Origin: Streptomyces sp. AC555_RSS877
Lineage (GTDB): Bacteria > Actinomycetota > Actinomycetes > Streptomycetales > Streptomycetaceae
Assembly (NCBI RefSeq): GCF_019049245.1
Contig: NZ_JAGMUK010000040.1
Coordinates: forward strand, 62,001-126,000
Direction: 5' to 3'
DNA: 64,000 nucleotides
The notes under the pieces are model-generated. The model did not search any database, was not told the DNA's origin, and worked only from the letters and a program-made list of their open reading frames with translations. Positions within the stretch are counted from its first letter, which is position 1. Each line of letters opens with the position of its first letter. The position numbers were made by a program, and so were the translations under genes. Positions 58,584 through 64,000 of this stretch are shown one piece after another.

Positions 58584-59203
58584 ATGAAGGCACTCGTGAT
58601 CAACTGCACGCTCAAGAAGTCGCCGGACCCCTCCAACACCGAGGCACTGGCGGGCGTCGTCGCCGAGCGGCTCGCGAAGGACGGTGCGGACGTCGAGGTC
58701 GTCCGGGCCGTCGACCTGGCCATCGAACCGGCGTGACCAGCGAGCCCGTACGCGAGGGCGACGACTGGCCGCGCGTCCACGACAAGCTGCTGGAGGCCGA
58801 GATCCTCGTCATGGCCTCGCCGACCTGGCTCGACCGGCCCTCCTCCCCCGCCTGGGGGCACCCCTCTGGGGGAGGGTGCTGGAGCGGATGGACGCGCTCA
58901 TGTCCGAGACCGACTGCGAGGGCAGGCCGGTCGCCCCGGGTCGCGGGTGTGGTCGTCACCGGCAACGAGGACGGCGCCCACCACGTCATCAGCGAGATCT
59001 CGGGCGCGCTCGCCGACATCGGCTACACCATCCCCGGCCGGGCGTGGACCTACTGGCACCTCGGGCCGGGCCCGGGCCCCGACTACCTCGACGACGAGCA
59101 GGGCCGCGACCGGTCGCACCAAACGGGCCGGGCCATGGCGGCCGACCTGTACGGCGTGGCGAGCGCCCTGGCGGCGCACCCCCTGGGCGCGCCGCCAGGC
59201 TAG
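58584..59203 (+). pseudogene. Frameshifted flavodoxin/NAD(P)H-dependent reductase gene
   Basis: The N-terminus reads MKALVINCTLKKSPDPSNTE (flavodoxin-like FMN loop) and stops at 58734. The next frame continues with GDDWPRVHDKLLEAEILVMA and SPTWLDRP. A 32-base palindromic insert follows, then LERMDALMSETDCEGRPVAPG, then another shift to VAGVVVTGNEDGAHHVISEI, ending YGVASALAAHPLGAPPG. At least three breaks disrupt one gene of about 200 codons. The final TAG lies in the CTAG target of the MITE, so the native 3' end may also be altered. Confidence 0.8.
58843..58874. repeat. REP-like palindromic repeat inserted in the reductase pseudogene
   Basis: CTCCCCC (58843-58849) and GGGGGAG (58868-58874) flank further GGGGG/CCCC runs that can fold two ways. 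From memory, closely similar 30-base G/C hairpins recur in many Streptomyces genomes. The insert replaces the sequence between WLDRPSS and the LERMDALM codons. Confidence 0.65.
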
Positions 59204-59353
59204 TGTCCTGCGCCGTTAATTCGTCGTCGGTTCTTGGCAGTCCGGCGCTGCCGACTCGGTCGAGTACTCGCAGGCCGGGGCCGGAGGGGCGGCCGACCAG
59301 CCCGGCAGGGCAAGGCGCGAATCTGCCGACGAACTTCGGGCGCAGCACACTAG
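59200..59353. mobile_element. MITE-like element with IS5-type CTAG flanks
   Basis: CTAG occurs at 59200-59203 and 59350-59353. Just inside, TGTCCTGCGCC (59204-59214) and GGCGCAGCACA (59339-59349) are inverted repeats with one mismatch in 11. A weaker inverted match continues inward (TTCGTCG and CGACGAA). The 146-base core has no coding capacity. A YTAR target is typical of IS5-group elements, so this looks like a non-autonomous derivative of one. Confidence 0.7.
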
Positions 59354-59551
59354 TCACTCGCCCTCGGACTCCTCCTGCGCGCGGGTGTTCGGGGTGATGG
59401 CCTCCGAGGCCTCGCCCCGGTGCCGCCGCTGCTCGGCGGAGTCCCGGGTGCGCGTCTCGGCGTCCTCGACCTCACGCAGGACCTCTTCGAACGCGGTCCC
59501 GGGCTCATCGGTCCGGCCGTCCTTGCGGTCGCTCTTCCCGGCATCGGACAC
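59354..59551 (-). CDS. Small charged hypothetical protein
   Basis: This 65-residue, highly charged protein is probably disordered (for example TAFEEVLREVEDAETRTRDS and QEESEGE). There are no hydrophobic segments and no recognised family. The GTG follows GAGGAAGGAGACAGCC, a strong ribosome site. The stop codon lies one base beyond the CTAG that flanks the MITE, so the element inserted immediately downstream of the gene. Confidence 0.6.
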   Translation of the reverse strand: MSDAGKSDRKDGRTDEPGTAFEEVLREVEDAETRTRDSAEQRRHRGEASEAITPNTRAQEESEGE

Positions 59552-59561
59552 GGCTGTCTCC

Positions 59562-59620
59562 TTCCTCGGGTTCCTGGGATTCCTGGGGTTCCTCAGGCTT
59601 CTTCCTCTGGCTTCCTCGGT
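59562..59620. repeat. Degenerate 9-bp tandem repeat
   Basis: Four head-to-tail copies of TTCCTNGGN-type units (TTCCTCGGG, TTCCTGGGA, TTCCTGGGG, TTCCTCAGG) are followed by two spaced copies, filling the gap between the Ppx stop and the small protein's ribosome site. One copy supplies part of that ribosome site on the minus strand. Confidence 0.6.
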
Positions 59621-60628
59621 TCAGTTGGTCGCCGTGGCGATGCGCAGCGGTACCGGACCCGGGGGAGCGGTCTCCTCGTTGCGGCGGACGATCTCCGCCC
59701 ACCAGGACGCGCCGTCCTCGATGTGACGCAGCAGCACGCCTTCGCGGATCGCCCACGGGCAGATCGTGAGCGTCGTGATCCCGGTCAGTTTCATGGCCGT
59801 GTGCCCGACCACCGCGCCGGCCAGGCTCTGCATCGCGCGGGGGGCGGAGATGCCGGGCAGCAGGGCGCGTTGGGCGGCGGGCAGGACGGCCAGGCGGCCG
59901 ATCGCCTCCCGCAGGTCCGCCCGGCGCAACCGGCGTTCCTCGAACGGGCCGTAGCGTCCGGGAGGGGCCCCGCACAGGCGGCCCAGCTGTTGGAAGGTGC
60001 GCGAGGTGGCCACCGCGGTGTGCGGGCCCTCCCAGCGGATCCGGGCCGCCACGTCCCGCAGCTGATGCCGGACCTTGCGGCGCAGCGCCCGCACCAGCTC
60101 CGGCGGCGGCGGGTCCTGGCCCTCGAAGTGCTCGTGGGTCAGCCGGCTCGCGCCGAGCGGCAGAGAGGCCACGAAGTCCGGTAACCGCCCACGGCCGAAA
60201 GCCACTTCGAGTGAACCGCCGCCGATGTCCAGCAGGGCGAGCGGCCCCGACCGCCAGCCCATCCAGCGCCGCGCCCCGAGGAACGTCAGCTCGGCCTCCA
60301 CCTCGCCCGGCAGGGTGCACAGCCCGACTCCCGTCCGGGCCCGCACCGTGCGCAGGACCTCCTGCCGGTTCCGGGCGCCGCGCACCACCGCGGTCGCGAA
60401 GGCCAACGGCTCCGCCGCGCCCCACCGGGTCGCGGTTCTGCCCGCCTCGGCGACCGCATCGACCAGCCGTTCGACCGCCTCCTCCGGCACCGGGCCGCCG
60501 GGTTTCACGTGATCGGACAGCCTCAGTCGCCACTTGGCGGTGTGAACGGGCAGCGGCACCCCTCCCTCCGCGTCCGCGACGACCAGTCTGACCGTGTTCG
60601 ATCCCACGTCAACCACGCTGATTCGCAT
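59621..60628 (-). CDS. Ppx/GppA-family exopolyphosphatase
   Basis: This 335-residue ASKHA-fold phosphatase has the phosphate-1 loop VVDVGSNTVRLVVADAEG, TAVVRGARNRQEVLRTVRA, the Glu in LPGEVEAELTFLGARRW, the phosphate-2 motif LALLDIGGGSLEVAFGRG, and C-terminal LTICPWAIREGVLL. The short form lacks the C-terminal HD-type domain of long Ppx/GppA, like actinobacterial Ppx1/Ppx2. It degrades inorganic polyphosphate or pppGpp. ATG 60628 places the loop at the very N-terminus, as expected. Confidence 0.88.
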   Translation of the reverse strand: MRISVVDVGSNTVRLVVADAEGGVPLPVHTAKWRLRLSDHVKPGGPVPEEAVERLVDAVAEAGRTATRWGAAEPLAFATAVVRGARNRQEVLRTVRARTGVGLCTLPGEVEAELTFLGARRWMGWRSGPLALLDIGGGSLEVAFGRGRLPDFVASLPLGASRLTHEHFEGQDPPPPELVRALRRKVRHQLRDVAARIRWEGPHTAVATSRTFQQLGRLCGAPPGRYGPFEERRLRRADLREAIGRLAVLPAAQRALLPGISAPRAMQSLAGAVVGHTAMKLTGITTLTICPWAIREGVLLRHIEDGASWWAEIVRRNEETAPPGPVPLRIATATN

Positions 60629-61116
60629 GGCCCGTGAGTACCCCCTCGCACGGCAGCCCAACGTCAGCCGCCGCGCGACGCTCTCAGCCGCGGCCACTGC
60701 CCGACATCGCACACCAGTACGACTGACACGGGCCACAGCTTCCAGCCCCGCCAGGGGCCGCCTGCATACCGCTCCACCACCCGCCGACCTCGAGAATTCC
60801 CGGCGGTTGCGACCGCTGCGGCAGTGCCGGCGCCGCCACACACGAACCGTCCCGCAGGCCGGCGGCAGGCACCGTCTCCCCGCGGGCGGCGGCCCCTCGG
60901 GCCTGTGCGGCTCCCTCGGGCCGGATCACATGGGGACGACCGGAGGTCCTGCTCCGGGACCGCGCGCCGGTGGAGCAGGGAGGCGACCAGCGCGCGGCAG
61001 CGATCAAGCCGGTCGACCACCAGAAGGCGGTGGTGAGCGTGTCGCCTGTGACGGGTTCGTCGAGGGCGGCGCCCCCACCAGGGGGCCCCGGCTTCGGCGC
61101 CCGGCCTCTCAGCCGC
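60629..61116. other. Intergenic region with no supported gene
   Basis: There are 488 bases between the Ppx start and the transporter stop. Long frames exist on both strands but have no ribosome site, no family resemblance and a composition typical of antisense or non-coding high-GC DNA. It may hold the ppx promoter. No tRNA or clear terminator was seen. Confidence 0.4.
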
Positions 61117-63930
61117 TCACGTCATCTGCCGCCGCACCAGCTCGTGCAGCCGGCCGCCCGTGTCCGCGAGGAGCTGCGCGGGCGGGCCCTGCTGGGCGAC
61201 CTTGCCGTCCTCCATGACGATCACGCGGTCCGCGTCCAGCACGGTCGACAGGCGGTGCGCGATGACGATCCGGGTGGCGTTGAGGGCCTTGGTGCTCTCG
61301 ATGACCGTGCGCTGTGTCTCGTTGTCGAGGGCGCTGGTCGCCTCGTCGAAGAAGAGGATGCGCGGGCGGCGGATCAACGCCTGGGCGATCATGAGGCGTT
61401 GGCGCTGGCCGCCGGAGACGGCGCCGCTGCCCGAGACGATCGTGTGCAGCCCCATCGGCATCCGCTCGATGTCCTCGGCGAGCCCCGCCATCGCGGCCGC
61501 CGCCAGCGCCTCCTCGGGCGTGTAGGGCTCGGTGCCGCAGATGACGTCCAGGATGGAACCGGTGAAGGGCTGCGCGTGCTGGAGGACCACCCCGCACTGC
61601 CGGCGGACGGCGGACTGGTCGAGGGCGGCCAGGTCCTGACCGTCGTACAGCACACTGCCCGAGACCGGCCGGTCGAAGCCGATCAGCAGCCTGAGCAGGG
61701 TCGACTTGCCGCAACCGCTCGGGCCGACGATCGCCACGAACTCGCCCGGCCGTACGTCGAACGACACGTCGTCGAGGACCAGCGGACCGTCGTCCGAGTA
61801 CCGGAAGGAGAGCCGGCGGGCCTCGATGCCGCCCGACAGCGGACCGGGGCGGGTGCTGGCCGTACGGACCTCCGGCGCGGCATCCAGCACCGGCTTGATC
61901 TCCTCGAACAGCGGCAGCGCGGCCACCACCGAGACGAAGGAGCCGGTCAGCTGGGTGACGGCCGTCAGCAGCATCGTCACCGAGGTGTTGAAGGTGAGGA
62001 AGGCCGCCGCCGACATCGATCCCCGCGCCGGACCTGCCAGCAGCATGAACATCACCAGGGTGCACAGGGGCAGGTAGACCGCGCCCATCACCGTGGTGAG
62101 GTTCTTGATGCGGCCGACCTTCTGCTGCAGCTCGCGGCTGCGCGCGAACTCCGAGGCCCAGGCCGCGTAGGCGTAGTTCTCGGCCGCCGCGACCCTCAGC
62201 TTCGGCAGGCCGCGCAGGGTCTGGAACGCCTGGTTGTTCAGCTTGTTGCCGAGCACCACCAGGCGCCGCTGCCAGCGCACCTGCCACAGTCCGAGGCCCA
62301 GGAACACGGCGGCGATGACGACGAGCATGCCGATCGCCGCCATCGCCATGGAGGGGCTGTACCAGAACAGCAGGCCCAGGTTCATCGCGCCCACGGTCAC
62401 CGACTGGGCGATCACCGGGCCGATGCCCGCCATCATCCGGCGGATCGCGCTGATGCCCATCGCCGCGCTCGCCAGCTCGCCGGTGGAGCGTTCGGTGAAG
62501 AACTTGGTCGGCAGTCTCAGCAGCCGGTCCCAGACCGCCGGCTGGAGAGTCGACTCGATACGGCCCTCCAGGCGGAGCATGGTCAGGTTCTGCATCAGCA
62601 TGAAGGCCGCCGCCACCACGCTGCTGATCATCACGGCCAGACAGAACTGCACGATCAGGTCGGTCTGCGCCTTCGGCACGAACTCGCCGAGCACCTTGCC
62701 GGTCGCGATCGGCACCAGCGCCCCGATGGCGACCGTCACCAGGCCGCTGGTCAGCAGGTTCGTCAGGTCACCGCCGGTGCCGCGCATGCTGAAGCGGAGC
62801 AGCCCGAACGGGGTGAGCGGCCGGTCGGGCAGCGGGCGGTAGAACATCACCGCACGCGGCTCGAACTCCTCCGCGTTGGCCTTCTCGATCGGCGTCTCCC
62901 GACCGGTCGCCGGGTGCACGGACACATAGCCGCCGCGCCGCCACAGCAGCGCGACGGGCGCGCCGGACAGGGCCCGGTGGCCCACCAGCGGGCCGACGTT
63001 GTCCCGCCACCAGCGGCCGTCGAGGCGTACGGACCGGATGCGCACCCGAGAGGCGAGGGCGATCTGCTCGACCGGGTCGAGACGGTCGCTCTCGGTGCCC
63101 GACTGCGCGGGCTCGGCGAGCGGGATCCCGGCGGCCTGGGCGACCAGCTTGCACGCCGCCCAACTGGCGTCCGCGTCGGCGGCTGTCGCACGCTTCGACG
63201 ACTTGCCGATGGATGCCAGCAGCGTCCGGTCGGCCTGGGCGCGGACCGCCTCACCTGCCTTGATGCCGGCGGCCGTCCGCGTCTCGTGCGTGTGCTCCAG
63301 CTGTTCGATCCACCGGTCCAGCGTGGTCAGCAGCCGGTACTCCTGGTCGACCATGCTCTGCCACACGGCCGGGTCCATCAGCAGGTCGGCCGCCGCCTCC
63401 GCGCCGTACAGCGAGCCGTACTGCACACTGCCAGGCGGCACCTGCATCCAGAAGACGTCGTCGTCGGTGGGCGCGGCGGCCCGGTCCGTGGCCATCGGCG
63501 CCTGGAAGAGGATGGACAGACTGCGGCCGACGCCCAGCGCGAGGGCGTACTCCAGCGGGCTCGACGTCGGCGGCACGTACTGGGGATTGCCGTACGCGTC
63601 GTAGGACCACGTCTGGGTGTCCGCCGGCTGATACAGCTCGCGGAGGTTGATCCGGTGCACCACGCAGTCCCTGAGCGGGCGGGCCACCAGGGTGTGCTGG
63701 GGCCCCGCGACCGGGCCGAGCAGCAGCGAGCCCGCCTCCAGCCTGCCGAGGTGGTGCCAGTGGCCCTGCGCCTCGGCGTCGACCGCGAACAGGTCCACGG
63801 CACCCGCCGCGACCAGCCACAGCACCTGCGGCCCTTCCAGGTCGATGCGGCTCAGGCCGGTGCAGTCGATCGGCGTGCCCATGGAGCCGAGCGCGCCCAG
63901 AACGAGGTCCGGCTCGTGTGCGGTCGTCAT
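61117..63930 (-). CDS. NHLM-type bacteriocin ABC transporter, permease/ATP-binding protein (no peptidase domain)
   Basis: This 937-residue ABC exporter has a long N-terminal region with a cyclic-nucleotide-binding-like module, a helical middle (MLLTAVTQLTGSFVSVVAAL; AVMISSVVAAAFMLMQNLTM), and a complete nucleotide-binding domain. That domain shows Walker A VGPSGCGKSTLLRLL, the signature VSGGQRQRLMIAQ and Walker B RILFFDEATSALDNE. This layout is that of the second transporter of NHLM/NHLP systems that export modified peptides. ATG 63930 is one base after the upstream stop codon. It lacks the C39 protease domain expected of its partner. Confidence 0.85.
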   Translation of the reverse strand: MTTAHEPDLVLGALGSMGTPIDCTGLSRIDLEGPQVLWLVAAGAVDLFAVDAEAQGHWHHLGRLEAGSLLLGPVAGPQHTLVARPLRDCVVHRINLRELYQPADTQTWSYDAYGNPQYVPPTSSPLEYALALGVGRSLSILFQAPMATDRAAAPTDDDVFWMQVPPGSVQYGSLYGAEAAADLLMDPAVWQSMVDQEYRLLTTLDRWIEQLEHTHETRTAAGIKAGEAVRAQADRTLLASIGKSSKRATAADADASWAACKLVAQAAGIPLAEPAQSGTESDRLDPVEQIALASRVRIRSVRLDGRWWRDNVGPLVGHRALSGAPVALLWRRGGYVSVHPATGRETPIEKANAEEFEPRAVMFYRPLPDRPLTPFGLLRFSMRGTGGDLTNLLTSGLVTVAIGALVPIATGKVLGEFVPKAQTDLIVQFCLAVMISSVVAAAFMLMQNLTMLRLEGRIESTLQPAVWDRLLRLPTKFFTERSTGELASAAMGISAIRRMMAGIGPVIAQSVTVGAMNLGLLFWYSPSMAMAAIGMLVVIAAVFLGLGLWQVRWQRRLVVLGNKLNNQAFQTLRGLPKLRVAAAENYAYAAWASEFARSRELQQKVGRIKNLTTVMGAVYLPLCTLVMFMLLAGPARGSMSAAAFLTFNTSVTMLLTAVTQLTGSFVSVVAALPLFEEIKPVLDAAPEVRTASTRPGPLSGGIEARRLSFRYSDDGPLVLDDVSFDVRPGEFVAIVGPSGCGKSTLLRLLIGFDRPVSGSVLYDGQDLAALDQSAVRRQCGVVLQHAQPFTGSILDVICGTEPYTPEEALAAAAMAGLAEDIERMPMGLHTIVSGSGAVSGGQRQRLMIAQALIRRPRILFFDEATSALDNETQRTVIESTKALNATRIVIAHRLSTVLDADRVIVMEDGKVAQQGPPAQLLADTGGRLHELVRRQMT

Positions 63931-63931
63931 C

Positions 63932-64000
63932 TCACCGCTCCCTGACCAGCTCGGCGTACGCGCCACCACGCGCCACCAGCTCCTCGTGCCGCCCGCGCTC
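63932..64000 (-). CDS. C-terminal end of an upstream ABC transporter (probable NHLM peptidase/ATPase partner)
   Basis: The last 22 codons read ERGRHEELVARGGAYAELVRER and end in TGA at 63932-63934. G-x-HEEL-x-ARGGAYAELV is the standard C-terminus of ABC exporter ATPases. Only one base separates its stop from the next gene's ATG. NHLM pairs are usually adjacent with the peptidase-containing transporter first, so this is probably that partner; the rest lies outside the window. Confidence 0.75.
   Translation of the reverse strand, partial: ERGRHEELVARGGAYAELVRER

Noticed and set aside
60970..63945. A 991-codon plus-strand open frame opposite the ABC transporter
   Set aside because: The minus strand has Walker A, signature and Walker B motifs; the plus product is His/Gln/Arg-rich with no family.
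1..64000. tRNA, rRNA or CRISPR
   Set aside because: No GGTTCGAATCC-type T-arm with acceptor pairing, no rRNA-like sequence and no regularly spaced repeats were seen by eye.

Overview
The window is high-GC actinobacterial chromosome, almost certainly Streptomyces. The support is very strong third-position GC bias, GTG starts behind GGAGG-type ribosome sites, a complete conservon (cvnABCD plus a cytochrome P450), a Streptomyces subtilisin inhibitor (SSI), a CebR-type operator, rare TTA codons, and many Streptomyces-typical families (DUF1304, DUF4232, DUF4235, FBP, NHLM transporter). No rRNA, tRNA, CRISPR array or complete insertion sequence was found. The mix of core-type housekeeping, regulators, accessory enzymes and several decayed genes suits a chromosome-arm region.

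Layout. 1-9.3 kb: two related FUSC-type exporters, an FBP-family EF-G-binding protein, a DUF3626 protein, a deletion scar joining two truncated genes (LuxR regulator and P450-reductase), a phosphotransferase, an extended SDR, a HAD phosphatase and a PHP hydrolase. 9.3-16.8 kb: an SDR, a decayed topoisomerase IB gene, VanZ and DUF4230 proteins, an OtrA-like tetracycline ribosomal protection protein with a possible leader peptide, a PRPP synthetase and a STAS protein. 16.8-24.2 kb: a MarR regulator divergent from an aldehyde/alcohol dehydrogenase pair with two clear palindromic operators, a quinone-oxidoreductase/GlxA divergent pair, a lipoprotein, and a DUF1304-TetR operon with a duplicated operator. 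24.3-29.9 kb: conservon cvnABCD-P450 (CYP157-like, lacking the ExxR arginine), convergent with a class I terpene synthase. 30-38.2 kb: VOC, DUF4235, glutathione-transferase-like, CDF transporter, F420-type nitroreductase, LysE, flavoprotein, aldo/keto reductase, PhyH dioxygenase and AraC.

38.2-53.8 kb is the most distinctive stretch. Two paralogous membrane proteins each fuse an ECF-sigma-like N-terminus, an HxxxCxxC zinc anti-sigma motif, one transmembrane helix and an exported ricin-type lectin domain. They bracket an exported GH2 beta-galactosidase-like enzyme, a CebR-box GH9 cellulase, a SpoIIE-type phosphatase with PAS/GAF domains, an ion transporter probably using a CTG start, and a Fic-like toxin-antitoxin pair. 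This suggests carbohydrate sensing linked to carbohydrate breakdown, although linkage is the only evidence.

53.8-64 kb: a lactate-monooxygenase-like flavoenzyme, a protein with an operator abutting its start codon, an SSI-family inhibitor with Lys at the predicted P1 site, an iron-flavoured operon (haem-oxygenase-like redox protein, HemK-type methyltransferase, CDGSH protein), a flavodoxin-family reductase broken by frameshifts and a short palindromic repeat, a MITE-like element with IS5-type CTAG flanks, a Ppx/GppA phosphatase, and the two-gene NHLM-type bacteriocin ABC exporter that runs off the right edge.

Common themes are regulation (five one-component regulators, a conservon, two tethered sigma factors), bldA potential (TTA codons in cvnA, the P450 gene and the second lectin-sigma gene) and ongoing decay (four pseudogenes, one MITE, one REP-like insertion).
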